A stretch of DNA of 64,000 bases from Clostridiales bacterium (GTDB lineage: Bacteria > Bacillota > Clostridia > Lachnospirales > Lachnospiraceae): NCBI GenBank assembly GCA_018374355.1, contig JAHAFI010000001.1, positions 124,001 through 188,000 of the forward strand. Direction: 5' to 3'. Positions 19,079 through 27,953 of the stretch are shown one piece after another. Numbering within the stretch: position 1 is the first letter of the stretch; each line of letters opens with the position of its first letter. Below the pieces are notes generated by a model that searched no databases, had not been told where the DNA came from, and was given only the letters and a program-made list of their open reading frames with translations. The translations under genes and the position numbers were made by a program.

Positions 19079-20188
19079 TCACAGTCTTTTTTTCATCTGT
19101 TCACAGTAATATTTTACATTATCCCATTCTGCATCCGGTGCGATTCTGTGGTCCGGGCATGGGATATATCCGCCCAGCTTAATCAGCCTTTGCAGCCTGT
19201 CCACTTCTCTGTCAACGGCTTCTTTGTCCTGAGAAAAAACATTTTTGTTCATGCCGCCCACGCCCCGGATGATCTGACCGTATTTTTCGCGCCAAGGAGC
19301 GATTTCGGCGTTCCATGTACCGACTTCGATGGGAAACATGGTATTTACCCCGTTCTCCAGCCAAGTGGGAATCAGGGAATCGATGCAGCCGTCACAGTCC
19401 AAGGAAACGATAGTGATGCCATGCTCCTTTAATAAATCGGTAATTCTCTTATAGTGAGGCCCCACTTTTTCACGGAAAACAGACGGAATGACAAGGGGAC
19501 CGTTTTTGAAACAGATGTCTTCCCAAAAGTGAGCGAAATCAAAAGTGAGACCCTGCTCTAAAGTGTATTTTACGGTTTCGCAGCACAAGGTTCCCACAGT
19601 ATCGATAATTTCATCATAGAGATCTTCATCGTCAGCATAGAGATAACTGATTCCTTCCACTCCCATGATGTCGCGGATTCGACCGAACAGACTGCCGCAG
19701 TGAAGTCCGATGGGATTATCGGGATTCATCTCTTTCATTTTCTTATAGCCGTCAATGGATGCACGGTCGGGAGAGAACTGGAGACGCCATTTGTAATGTT
19801 CTTTCCATGATTCTCTGTCTGTCAGCAGATGATCAATTTCTGCAGGGATAGATCCGGCATCGTCCTTTTGAAGAACAATGACGCCATCACTGTTTCGCAT
19901 CATGCGGCCGCCGGATGGATATGCGCCTACATCCTTCTGCTCAAAAGAGGGAAAGAGGGAGGTTGCGGGGCTGAAGCAGTAATACCAGTTGAAGTCAAAT
20001 CCAAGGCGCTCACCGATGCGCTTATCATATTCATTTCCATCTCCCCAGCTAAGGTATTCTTCTTCGGTAATATGTCCTTCATGATACCATTTTTCCAGTG
20101 TCTCGTTCCAGAAACCAAAATGAACTACAGGCATACGGTCATATGGCTGATAATTTAAAATTGCTTTTACACGTTCACGGTTAGTCAT
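19079..20188 (-). CDS. URO-D superfamily protein B
   Basis: A 369-residue member of the uroporphyrinogen-decarboxylase superfamily (MTNRERVKAILNYQPYDRMP start, typical of the MtaA/CmuA-like branch). It carries SLDCDGCIDSLIPTW and GGYIPCPDHRIAPD; the DxDG and GGYIP..DH.(A)AP motifs link it to the protein at 11661. The zinc motif HxCG is replaced by DCDGC, so methyl transfer to or from a corrinoid is uncertain, and no corrinoid protein gene is in the window. It is transcribed alone, divergently from the AraC gene at 20299. Function unknown; association with glycoside genes is repeated in this window. Confidence 0.8.
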   Translation of the reverse strand: MTNRERVKAILNYQPYDRMPVVHFGFWNETLEKWYHEGHITEEEYLSWGDGNEYDKRIGERLGFDFNWYYCFSPATSLFPSFEQKDVGAYPSGGRMMRNSDGVIVLQKDDAGSIPAEIDHLLTDRESWKEHYKWRLQFSPDRASIDGYKKMKEMNPDNPIGLHCGSLFGRIRDIMGVEGISYLYADDEDLYDEIIDTVGTLCCETVKYTLEQGLTFDFAHFWEDICFKNGPLVIPSVFREKVGPHYKRITDLLKEHGITIVSLDCDGCIDSLIPTWLENGVNTMFPIEVGTWNAEIAPWREKYGQIIRGVGGMNKNVFSQDKEAVDREVDRLQRLIKLGGYIPCPDHRIAPDAEWDNVKYYCEQMKKRL

Positions 20189-20232
20189 AATTTGCTCCTT
20201 AATAAATGTTTATATTTGTTTGGATTTATTAT

Positions 20233-20261
20233 ATAATACTATCAGTGAAAAAACGGTTCAA
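20233..20261 (-). promoter_or_regulatory. Promoter of the URO-D gene B
   Basis: On the minus strand TTGAAC (20261-20256), a 17-base spacer and TATTAT (20238-20233), about 45 bases upstream of the ATG at 20188. It lies in the divergent gap with the AraC gene at 20299, so one regulator could control both. Confidence 0.55.
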
Positions 20262-20298
20262 TAGAGAAAGTTGTTAAAAAATAGAGGAAAATTGCGCT

Positions 20299-21174
20299 AT
20301 GAACTTAGAGTATGATCTGACAGAAGTGACGGTTTTGGATTCCTTTTCTTTTACATCCGGGACGGAAAAATGTTTTCCCTATATGGCAGATGTCGGAGGC
20401 CGTTATTACTGTGGAAAATCCTATTATACAAAAAGAGAATTTTTTTCACAGTCCCTTTTTCTGTATACCTGCAAAGGGCAGGGAGAAATTACATACAGAG
20501 GAAAAACAATAAACTTATTGCCGGGAATGATGATTCTGCTTGACGGAAAATACTCCCATCAATATAAAACGGCGAAAGAAGATGGGTGGGAATTTTTCTG
20601 GTTTCATTATAATGACTGTTCGCCGTATTCTTTTGCCGACTGCTTTTGGGAGAAAAATCTGCAGGTTCAGAGAGCGCCGGTGGAAGAGGTTGAGCATTTT
20701 TTTGCGGAACTAAAGGAATTATCGAAAAAGCATGTGATGTTCAGTAATATGCAGAATTCCCAGCTATTGTCAGAGTTCTTTTGCAAATGGGCTGTCCATA
20801 ACATGAAACGACAAAACTCGGAGCTTACCCAAAAAGAAGAAATTGCCAATAAAGCCCGGAAATATATACAGGAAAATTTTGAAGCAGAAGTGACAGTAGA
20901 AAAACTGTCAAATATTTGTGCAGTTAGCAAATATTATTTTATAAGAATTTTTGCAGATGTGGTTGGCATGACACCCCATCAGTATCTTCTTTCTATGCGC
21001 ATTGGTCATGCGAAGCTATTACTGTTGTCTACGTCAGATACGATCAGGGAAATTGGAGAAAAAGTAGGTTTTGATAATGCCAGTTCGTTTATTGCGGCAT
21101 TTAAAAAGATCGTAGGGGTTACACCCTTGGTTTTTCGGAATACAGGAGAAAAAACATCAGGAGGTATTTTATAA
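20299..21174 (+). CDS. AraC-family transcriptional regulator
   Basis: A 291-residue regulator. The N-terminal cupin-type half (YMADVGGRYYCGKSYYTKREFFSQSLFLYTCKG and following, LLDGKYSHQYKT) should sense a small ligand, probably a sugar. The C-terminal AraC domain (about 185-282; VEKLSNICAVSKYYFIRIF, then IREIGEKVGFDNASSFIAAF and VTPLVFR) has both helix-turn-helix units. It overlaps the next gene by one base and is divergent from the URO-D gene B. Confidence 0.9.
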   Translation: MNLEYDLTEVTVLDSFSFTSGTEKCFPYMADVGGRYYCGKSYYTKREFFSQSLFLYTCKGQGEITYRGKTINLLPGMMILLDGKYSHQYKTAKEDGWEFFWFHYNDCSPYSFADCFWEKNLQVQRAPVEEVEHFFAELKELSKKHVMFSNMQNSQLLSEFFCKWAVHNMKRQNSELTQKEEIANKARKYIQENFEAEVTVEKLSNICAVSKYYFIRIFADVVGMTPHQYLLSMRIGHAKLLLLSTSDTIREIGEKVGFDNASSFIAAFKKIVGVTPLVFRNTGEKTSGGIL

Positions 21175-22166
21175 TGAACTATAAATCCAGTCTTTTTAAG
21201 GAAATCTCTTCTGAAGAGATTCAAAAAATTTTTCTTCACAGTCTCGGAGAAGCCCGGATTGAGGAGGCGCATCTTTTAAAGGGCGGTCTGTTTAACACCA
21301 CCTATCTGGTAAGTTATGGTGAGGAAAAGAAGAAAGCAGTTTTGCGTCTTGGGCCGGTAAACAGGCATCTTTTGATGGAATTTGAGGAAAATCTTATGCA
21401 GGCAGAGGAATATGTGTGCAGTGTCTGCCGGAAACAGGAAATTCCCTGTTCAACGATTCTTGCATGCGATACTTCAAGGAAGATCATAGACAGGGATTTT
21501 ATGATTGTGGAGTATATTCCTTCCGTAGTTATGTCGGAAGCCAAAAAACAGGAAGGAAAGTTGTCAGAGGAAGCGGAGGACTATATTTGCCGGAGGACAG
21601 GGGAGTATTTGAAAAAACTGCATCAGGTTACAGGGGAAAGTTTTGGATATGTTTCCTTTGTTCTGAAGGGACAAGCTTTTGATTCTTGGGGGGAGGCGCT
21701 GTGCTATGAAGCTGATGACATCCTTCGGCGGCTGGAAAAGACGGGAGGATTTACCAAAGATGAGGCCGCGGCTGTGCGGAAAGTTTTCTACGAAAGAAAA
21801 GAATTATTAGACGAAATCAAAACCCCTCATCTGCTTCACGGAGATATCTGGACCACAAATATATTATTGAATGAAGACTGTACGGAAATAGCAGCCCTGA
21901 TCGATGGGGACAGGGCTTCCTTTGGAGACATTGATTTTGAATTTGGCGGCACGTGGATTCAGAACCCTGCATTGAAAGAAGCTTATGGATATGAACAGAC
22001 AGGTCCGATGACGGAAAAAAGGGAAGAGCGTCTTTGGCTTTACCGGCTGTATTACAGGATTTTGGAGGCTTATGTGTGGATGATAGAATACAATGAGATG
22101 GAATTTTTCCGGGAAAATAAAAGAGAGGCTTTAGTGGCGGTAAAAGGAGGTACGACCTATGAATAA
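21174..22166 (+). CDS. APH/fructosamine-kinase-like phosphotransferase
   Basis: A 330-residue kinase-fold protein. H222-G-D224-I-W-T-T-N is the Brenner motif and LIDGDRASFGDIDFEFG is the metal-binding loop. The family includes aminoglycoside phosphotransferases, fructosamine-3-kinases and other small-molecule kinases. It is translationally coupled to an AraC regulator (1-base overlap) and to an aldo-keto reductase (8-base overlap), which points to carbohydrate or small-molecule catabolism rather than drug resistance. The start follows GGAGG. The substrate is not readable. Confidence 0.8.
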   Translation: MNYKSSLFKEISSEEIQKIFLHSLGEARIEEAHLLKGGLFNTTYLVSYGEEKKKAVLRLGPVNRHLLMEFEENLMQAEEYVCSVCRKQEIPCSTILACDTSRKIIDRDFMIVEYIPSVVMSEAKKQEGKLSEEAEDYICRRTGEYLKKLHQVTGESFGYVSFVLKGQAFDSWGEALCYEADDILRRLEKTGGFTKDEAAAVRKVFYERKELLDEIKTPHLLHGDIWTTNILLNEDCTEIAALIDGDRASFGDIDFEFGGTWIQNPALKEAYGYEQTGPMTEKREERLWLYRLYYRILEAYVWMIEYNEMEFFRENKREALVAVKGGTTYE

Positions 22167-23133
22167 AATACAAATACCTGATACAGATTTGAAATTATCC
22201 CCTCTGGGGATGGGGTGTGTCAATGCAGGGTTGAAATGGGAAGGCGCGGCGGCAGACCGGATGTTTGATGCGTTTTACGATGCCGGCGGAAATGTTTATG
22301 ATACGGCCCGGGTTTATTCTGATTGGATTCCGCCGGAGACGGGGCGCAGTGAGCGGGTGATCGGAGAATGGCTGCAGCGAAGCGGAAAGAGGAACCGGAT
22401 TATTCTTGTGACGAAGGGCGGCCATCCGGATATGTGCTGTACGGCGCCGGATCTGCATCGTTCCCGTGCAGTACCCGAGGAAATGCGCCGGGATCTGGAA
22501 CTTTCCCTGAGAACCCTTGGGACAGATTACATTGACCTTTATTTTTTTCACCGGGACAATGAAAATCTTCCGGTGGGAGAACTGATGGAAACGATGGAAG
22601 AGTTTGTACGGGAGGGAAAAATCCGATATTACGGGTGCTCTAACTGGAGTACGGAACGAATGAGGGAGGCAGATGCCTATTGCCGGGAAAAGGGATACCG
22701 GGGGTTTGCAGCAAATCAGGCGCTCTACAATATTGGCCAGCCCCATATGAAACCGCCGGGAGACGACACGTTGGTGCTTATGGACCGCAAGATGTACAAG
22801 TATCACGCAGAAAATCCCGGTAATCTGGCAATGCCCTATACAAGCACCTGCGGAGGTTTCTTCCAGAAGTTATTGGAAAAAGGACCGGAAGCCGTTCTGC
22901 AGAGCGATTATTACACACAGCCGAATCTTAGACTGGCAGAGAAGATAAGGGAAGTTATGGAGAAGTATCATGCGACGGCCACACAGGTTGTATTGGGATT
23001 TCTTACCTGTCAGGAATTTTGCTGCCTTCCTCTTTACGGACCGCGGAATGAAGCGGATATTGCGGAAGCGATGGGGACGTTTGAGATTGGATTTTGTCGG
23101 GAAGATTATGAAGGAGTCGAGGAGCTTGAGTAG
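22159..23133 (+). CDS. Aldo/keto reductase
   Basis: A 324-residue NAD(P)H-dependent oxidoreductase of the AKR TIM-barrel family. The catalytic tetrad is visible as Asp and Tyr in YDTARVYSDW, Lys in LVTKGGHP and His in YFFHRDN. The C-terminal coenzyme region (QVVLGFLTCQEFCCLPLYGPRNEADI) replaces the usual VIPIPG motif, as in Firmicutes relatives of YajO/IolS. It overlaps the kinase gene by 8 bases and is followed by a terminator, so AraC-kinase-AKR form one operon, likely converting a sugar or glycoside aglycone. Confidence 0.85.
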   Translation: MNKIQIPDTDLKLSPLGMGCVNAGLKWEGAAADRMFDAFYDAGGNVYDTARVYSDWIPPETGRSERVIGEWLQRSGKRNRIILVTKGGHPDMCCTAPDLHRSRAVPEEMRRDLELSLRTLGTDYIDLYFFHRDNENLPVGELMETMEEFVREGKIRYYGCSNWSTERMREADAYCREKGYRGFAANQALYNIGQPHMKPPGDDTLVLMDRKMYKYHAENPGNLAMPYTSTCGGFFQKLLEKGPEAVLQSDYYTQPNLRLAEKIREVMEKYHATATQVVLGFLTCQEFCCLPLYGPRNEADIAEAMGTFEIGFCREDYEGVEELE

Positions 23134-23160
23134 AATGGGGCTGTAGACAAAATAATTCAA

Positions 23161-23203
23161 AGGGGGAAGCTGAGGAGACATATTTTACTTCCCCCTCTTT
23201 TTA
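23161..23203 (+). terminator. Rho-independent terminator after the AKR gene
   Basis: AGGGGGAAG (23161-23169) pairs with CTTCCCCCT (23188-23196), followed by CTTTTTAT. Confidence 0.85.
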
Positions 23204-23266
23204 TAACACATCTGATTTACGCCAGTCTTATTTAATTTCTTGCAAACATAATATTCACGTTTTATT

Positions 23267-23334
23267 CCCGCAGGCAACGAGCCAAGCGGATATGCTTGCA
23301 TATCCATTTGGCGACTGCTGCAGGGTTTTTGACT
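23267..23334 (+). repeat. Interspersed hairpin repeat, full-length (68 bp) copy 2
   Basis: CCCGCAGGCAACGAGCC to GGGTTTTTGACT. Internal stems are GCCAA/TTGGC and GGATATGC-TT-GCATATCC. It differs from the 61542 copy only near the closing arm (CTGCTGCAGGG instead of CTGCAGCGGGG). It lies in the 357-base gap between the AKR terminator and the binding-protein promoter; nothing else but the promoter is visible there. Confidence 0.9.
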
Positions 23335-23416
23335 TCCATCATACTATATAATTGGGCATAGTGCACAAATACGCAGCCGGAAAATTGTCTGGTTGTTATG
23401 AAAATAGTAAATGCAA

Positions 23417-23448
23417 TTGACAACGGATATATGATAGATTAATATAAT
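23417..23448 (+). promoter_or_regulatory. Probable promoter of the binding-protein/permease operon
   Basis: TTGACA at 23417-23422 and TATAAT at 23443-23448. Both hexamers are perfect but the spacer of 20 bases is longer than usual. An AGGAGG site follows at 23477, before the ATG at 23491. Confidence 0.45.
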
Positions 23449-23490
23449 GTTATAACAACTCGACAACATAATAAGTAGGAGGAAACTATT

Positions 23491-24834
23491 ATGGCAAACA
23501 TGAAAAAATTAACAGCTTTATTTCTTGCAGCAACAATGACAGCAGGTGCGCTGGTAGGCTGCGGCGGTGGAAAAGACAGCAAAGAAGCATCGTCAGAAGG
23601 TAAAGCAGCAACAGAAAGCGGAAGTGAAGAAGGCGGAGAAAAAACTGAAAGCGGAGAAGGCGAAGTAAGCGGAAAAGTTGAATTCTGGAATGACAAGATG
23701 GCAGAGATGGAACAGGAAAAATTGGATCATATCTTTAATACCATCAACGATGCAACAGGAAATACAGTTGAGATGCTGCCTTATCCTGACACTGCAGCAT
23801 ATCAGACAGCTATGCAGCAGACAATTAAAGAAGACAAGGCTCCCGGCTTATTTACTTGGTGGAGCGGCCCACAGCTTCAGACGCTGGCAGAGAACGGACT
23901 GATTGAAGATTTGACAGATGTATGGAACGAGACAATCTTTGATGCAGGTGTTTCTCAGGGTGTCGCAGATGCATTTACATTTGATGGGAAGATTTATGCG
24001 GCTCCGTGGAGCGTTCTGTACAACACTGTCCTGTATAATAAAGAAGTTTTTGATGAGTGTGGTGTAAAAGAACCGGAAACATTTGATGAGTTCCTGCAGG
24101 TTTGCGAGACATTGAAATCTAAAGGTGTAACACCAATTGCACTGAAATCTGATTCTTGGGCAGGATTTATCTGGTTCCAAGCTTTGCTGGCAGCAAAAGA
24201 TGTAGAACTGTACCATGGAGTTTGTGATGGAAGTATCAAATATACAGATGAACGTGTTGTAGAAGTTATGAAAATTTGGCAGGATATGCTGGAGAAAGAG
24301 TATTTCTCCGTACCGATGAAATATGGTACAGACGTAAGAAGCAGCTTTGCAAAAGGTACTGTAGCTATGATGCTTGAGCCACATGTAGAGATGGCTGGTC
24401 TTGGCAAAGATTTTGGAATGGTAGAAGGAGAAAATATGGATTCTTTCGTAGTTCCATCTATGGATGGCGGAAAGAGAACAATCTTCTTCGAGGCAGCTCC
24501 TCTTTGCGTTTCTGCAAACAGTGCACAGAAAGAAATCGCTTTGGATACCCTGAAAAATTGGTATGATGAAGATGTGCAGGGCGCTTTCAATGAAGAGATG
24601 GGATATACAAACACCAGCAAGGTCAAAGTTGAGGGACCTGTTTCACAGGAAATTATTCAGCAGACCGGCGATGCTGAAAACTATCAGTTAGTATTAAGAT
24701 ACTATGAAAGCACACCGGCAGAATTGAGAGATTTTGCTCTGGATGAGTTGATGAAATTCCAGTTGCAGGATGCAACAGCAGAAGAAACTATGGCAGCTAT
24801 TCAGGCAGAAGCAGATAAAACATTTGGTAACTGA
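23491..24834 (+). CDS. Sugar ABC transporter substrate-binding lipoprotein
   Basis: A 447-residue family-1 solute-binding protein. The lipoprotein signal is clear (MKKLTALFLAA to lipobox LVGC, lipidated Cys24), followed by a Glu/Ser/Gly-rich linker (about 28-62) that tethers the domain to the membrane. The mature part (VEFWNDKMAEMEQEKLDHIF, APGLFTWWSGPQLQTL, ALKSDSWAGFIWFQAL) fits di-/oligosaccharide or glycoside binding. Two permeases follow, but no ATPase is encoded nearby, so a shared MsmX-type ATPase is presumed. A strong hairpin separates it from the permeases. The downstream GH38-like, URO-D and ROK genes suggest its ligand is a mannoside-like or related oligosaccharide. Confidence 0.92.
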   Translation: MANMKKLTALFLAATMTAGALVGCGGGKDSKEASSEGKAATESGSEEGGEKTESGEGEVSGKVEFWNDKMAEMEQEKLDHIFNTINDATGNTVEMLPYPDTAAYQTAMQQTIKEDKAPGLFTWWSGPQLQTLAENGLIEDLTDVWNETIFDAGVSQGVADAFTFDGKIYAAPWSVLYNTVLYNKEVFDECGVKEPETFDEFLQVCETLKSKGVTPIALKSDSWAGFIWFQALLAAKDVELYHGVCDGSIKYTDERVVEVMKIWQDMLEKEYFSVPMKYGTDVRSSFAKGTVAMMLEPHVEMAGLGKDFGMVEGENMDSFVVPSMDGGKRTIFFEAAPLCVSANSAQKEIALDTLKNWYDEDVQGAFNEEMGYTNTSKVKVEGPVSQEIIQQTGDAENYQLVLRYYESTPAELRDFALDELMKFQLQDATAEETMAAIQAEADKTFGN

Positions 24835-24852
24835 TAATATAGGATTACATAG

Positions 24853-24901
24853 ATCAGGTTTTGGAAAAAGCGGCTTGCTGCTTTTTCCAAAACCTGATTT
24901 A
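24853..24901 (+). terminator. 19-bp hairpin between binding protein and permeases (attenuator)
   Basis: Perfect 19-base arms at 24853-24871 and 24880-24898 with an 8-base loop and only TTTAC after it. A partial terminator or 3'-stabilising hairpin would give more binding-protein than permease mRNA. Confidence 0.75.
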
Positions 24902-24928
24902 CAAAACAGAAGGAGGTAGAGGATACCT

Positions 24929-25819
24929 ATGGCAAGAACGAAAGCCAATACGAAAAAGAAACCATTTTCGTTGAAAAATTATAAAGATTACCTTTATATT
25001 GCACCAGCAGTCATATTTGTTACTGTATTTTTTATCAGTTCCATCATTTATGCATTTTATCTCAGCTTTTTTGAGTGGGACGGATTTTCTGCAATGACAT
25101 TTGTAGGATTTAGAAACTATATAGAACTGTTTCAGGACAAGAACTTTCTTACATCCGTTATGAATACGTTGATCTGGGTAGCGAGCTCTCTTGTGTTATC
25201 GCTGGCGTTGCCGCTCCTTTTTGCAATTTTGATTACGAAAAGTTCTTTCAGTGGATTGTTCAAGAATATCTTTTATTTTCCATCTGCCCTGTCCAGTACG
25301 GTTGGCGGTCTTATGATGACGGCGATTCTGTCTATCAATGGTCTGCCGTATGTGATGGGACTTTTAGGTTTTCCCGAATTGGTCCGCGACTGGCTGGCAA
25401 TTCCGTATGTCAACACATTTGTTATGATTTTGTCCGGTATCTGGGGTGGCCTCGGAGTGAATATGCTACTCTTTATTTCCGGTTTGAACAATATTGAACC
25501 ATCTCCAATCGAAGCAGCAAAAATTGAGGGGGCAAATACATATCAGATGTATACAAAAGTGATTTTCCCGCTTTTGAAACCGACAATTATCGTAGTACTT
25601 CTGATGGCCCTTGTAAACAGCTTCAAGACCTTTGATAATATCTGGGTTATGACCAAAGGCGGCCCATACAGAACTTCTGAGACACTGGCCCTTACCATGT
25701 ATGAAGAGTCCTTTATTAGAAATAACTTTGGACTTGGTACTGCCGTTGCTATTATTCTGACAATCGTAGTTGTAATTGTTTCTTATTTCAATATCAGAAA
25801 TACATTTAAAGAAGATTAG
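24929..25819 (+). CDS. Sugar ABC transporter permease, MalF/UgpA type
   Basis: A 296-residue membrane protein with about six helices, beginning with a basic cytoplasmic tail. The EAA loop that contacts the ATPase is EAAKIEGANTYQMYTKVIFP, matching the EAA...G...F.I.P consensus. It pairs with the next gene to form the heterodimeric channel of a CUT1-type importer. AGGAGG lies 10 bases upstream of the start. Confidence 0.9.
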   Translation: MARTKANTKKKPFSLKNYKDYLYIAPAVIFVTVFFISSIIYAFYLSFFEWDGFSAMTFVGFRNYIELFQDKNFLTSVMNTLIWVASSLVLSLALPLLFAILITKSSFSGLFKNIFYFPSALSSTVGGLMMTAILSINGLPYVMGLLGFPELVRDWLAIPYVNTFVMILSGIWGGLGVNMLLFISGLNNIEPSPIEAAKIEGANTYQMYTKVIFPLLKPTIIVVLLMALVNSFKTFDNIWVMTKGGPYRTSETLALTMYEESFIRNNFGLGTAVAIILTIVVVIVSYFNIRNTFKED

Positions 25820-25828
25820 GAGGGCACC

Positions 25829-26650
25829 ATGAGTAAGACAAGCAGAAAAAACAAAATCATCATCAATATTATACTGAGTGTTCTGGGTATTGTCTGGATT
25901 ATGCCTATCGTATTTTCTTTCCTGAATATGTTCAAAACAAAATTTGAATATAATCTGGGTAGTTTCTGGGCACTTCCGGAAGGCAATGCTTTTATGGAAA
26001 ATGTTCAGTATATTAATGCGAATGCAAAAATTTTTCAGGGAATGTTCAGCAGCTTTCTGTATGCCATTTGCGGTTCAGTGCTGGCTTTAATTATCGGTAC
26101 ACTGGCAGCTTACGGTATTGCACATCTGCGCATTAAACATAAGATGTTCTGGTTCCTTGTAATTTATAGTGGTACGATTTTCCCATTTCAGATTTATCTG
26201 ATTCCGGTATTTAATGCGTATTCAAAAGTTGGCCTGTATGATACCAGACTGGGTATGATTCTTTTTTATACGGCAATCTGTATTCCGTTTATCATGTTCG
26301 TTCTGAGAAACTATTTTATGGGAATTTCCAGTGAAATCTGTGAATCAGCAAAACTGGACGGAGCGACGGACATGCAGATTCTTCTGAGAATTTTTGTTCC
26401 GATGGCGAGAGCGCCGCTTTCTGTAGTGCTGCTGCAGCAATTTACATGGTGCTGGAATGACCTGATGTTTGGTCTGACCTTCACGAAGTCAGCGGAAGTG
26501 AAACCTGTCATGGCATCTCTTTCCCTGATGAGTGCGGGAAATGCACCAGCTATGCTTATGGCATGTATTATTTCCTCGCTTCCGACAATTGTGTTCTTTA
26601 TCTTGCTGAACAAAAACTTTGAGGCAGGATTTGCATATTCAAGTAAATAA
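25829..26650 (+). CDS. Sugar ABC transporter permease, MalG/UgpE type
   Basis: A 273-residue six-helix permease starting 9 bases after the first permease gene. Its EAA loop reads ESAKLDGATDMQILLRIFVP. The end (LLNKNFEAGFAYSSK) is typical of the MalG-like subunit. Together with the preceding genes it forms an importer lacking its own ATPase gene. Confidence 0.9.
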   Translation: MSKTSRKNKIIINIILSVLGIVWIMPIVFSFLNMFKTKFEYNLGSFWALPEGNAFMENVQYINANAKIFQGMFSSFLYAICGSVLALIIGTLAAYGIAHLRIKHKMFWFLVIYSGTIFPFQIYLIPVFNAYSKVGLYDTRLGMILFYTAICIPFIMFVLRNYFMGISSEICESAKLDGATDMQILLRIFVPMARAPLSVVLLQQFTWCWNDLMFGLTFTKSAEVKPVMASLSLMSAGNAPAMLMACIISSLPTIVFFILLNKNFEAGFAYSSK

Positions 26651-26681
26651 TTAGAGTGATTAGAGAAGAGGAGAAAAGAGT

Positions 26682-27920
26682 ATGACTTCAAGAGAACGAG
26701 TACGTGCAGTATTAAATCATGAAGAACCTGACCAATTGGTCATTGATTTTGCATCTCAGCGTTCCACCGGACTGGGTGCACACGCATATAACAATTTAAA
26801 AAAGCATCTGGGGTATTCGACAGAAACAACAAAAGTATATGATTTGATGCAGCAACTTGCCATGCCGGAACGATTTATGGTGGATCGGTTCGGAGGAGAT
26901 TTGCTGCAGGTAAATTTACTTCGTCCTTCCTTTGGCGTGGATGAAAATGCATGGAAATGTGAGCATCTTCCAACAGGTGAGCTTTGTATGGTGCCCCGGA
27001 ATTTTAATCCGGTAGTAAATGAAAAGGGTGACTATGATATTGTAGACAATAATGGAAAATGTCTTGCAAGAAGGCCTGCAACGGGAATCTACTTTGACAA
27101 CATGGATCATCCGCTGGAAGGTGTGGAGGATATTGAAGAATTGAAAGAAAAACTGGTTCTTCCGGAAATTACAGATGAGGAACTGGATTTTATTGAGACA
27201 AATGCAAAAGAGCTTTACTATAATACAGATAAAGCGCTGATCTGTCATGTGGGATGTTCTGTTTTTGAAGCAGGACAGCAGTCCTTCGGTTATGAAGATT
27301 TCTATTATAATCTGGCGGCAGAACCGGAGCTGATCCACTACTGGGCAGAAAAACTTACAGACGCTTATCTTGTAATTCTGAAAAAGATGTTGGACAGAGT
27401 CGGAAAATATATTGAAATCGCCCTGTTTGGCGGGGATGATCTGGGAACACAGGAGAGTACGCAGATGTCTCTGGAGATGTACCGTGAACTGATCAAGCCT
27501 TACCATACAAAGATTTACCAGTTTGTACATCAGAATTATCCGGATGTGAAAGTGGGACTTCATAGCTGCGGAGCAATCAAAGAACTGATTCCGGAATTGA
27601 TCGAAGCGGGCGTTGATGTACTGAATCCGGTACAGGTTTCCGCAAAAGGAATGGATCCGAGGGAATTAAAAGAACGTTTCGGAAAAGATATCGTATTCTG
27701 GGGCGGCGGAGCTGATATGCAGGGGGTTGTTCATGCGGCAAAGACACCGGAAGAGGTATATCATCATGTAAAAGAGCTTTTGGAAGTTTTTGCGCCGGGA
27801 GGCGGCTATATTTTTGCTCAGATTCATAATATTCTGGACAATATTGAACCGGAAAAAATAATTGCTATTTTTCAGGCGGCAATGGATTATCGTGATGAGC
27901 ACAGAAGGACTGACAAGTAG
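26682..27920 (+). CDS. URO-D superfamily protein C (methyltransferase-like)
   Basis: A 412-residue member of the uroporphyrinogen-decarboxylase superfamily, longer than the two others in this window. It keeps HSCG (in VKVGLHSCGAIKELIPEL), like the zinc-site HxC of MtaA/MtbA methyltransferases, but the third cysteine expected near GGGYIFAQIHN is absent; the His there could substitute. No corrinoid protein is nearby. It sits between the permeases and the GH38-like gene, in the same operon, so it is probably part of that glycoside pathway. Function unknown. Confidence 0.8.
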   Translation: MTSRERVRAVLNHEEPDQLVIDFASQRSTGLGAHAYNNLKKHLGYSTETTKVYDLMQQLAMPERFMVDRFGGDLLQVNLLRPSFGVDENAWKCEHLPTGELCMVPRNFNPVVNEKGDYDIVDNNGKCLARRPATGIYFDNMDHPLEGVEDIEELKEKLVLPEITDEELDFIETNAKELYYNTDKALICHVGCSVFEAGQQSFGYEDFYYNLAAEPELIHYWAEKLTDAYLVILKKMLDRVGKYIEIALFGGDDLGTQESTQMSLEMYRELIKPYHTKIYQFVHQNYPDVKVGLHSCGAIKELIPELIEAGVDVLNPVQVSAKGMDPRELKERFGKDIVFWGGGADMQGVVHAAKTPEEVYHHVKELLEVFAPGGGYIFAQIHNILDNIEPEKIIAIFQAAMDYRDEHRRTDK

Positions 27921-27953
27921 ATGAAAATCATGACAACCGGAAAGGAAGAAAAA

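Noticed and set aside
21174..22166. Aminoglycoside resistance gene
   Set aside because: Only the general kinase fold supports it; the operon with AraC and AKR genes indicates metabolism.
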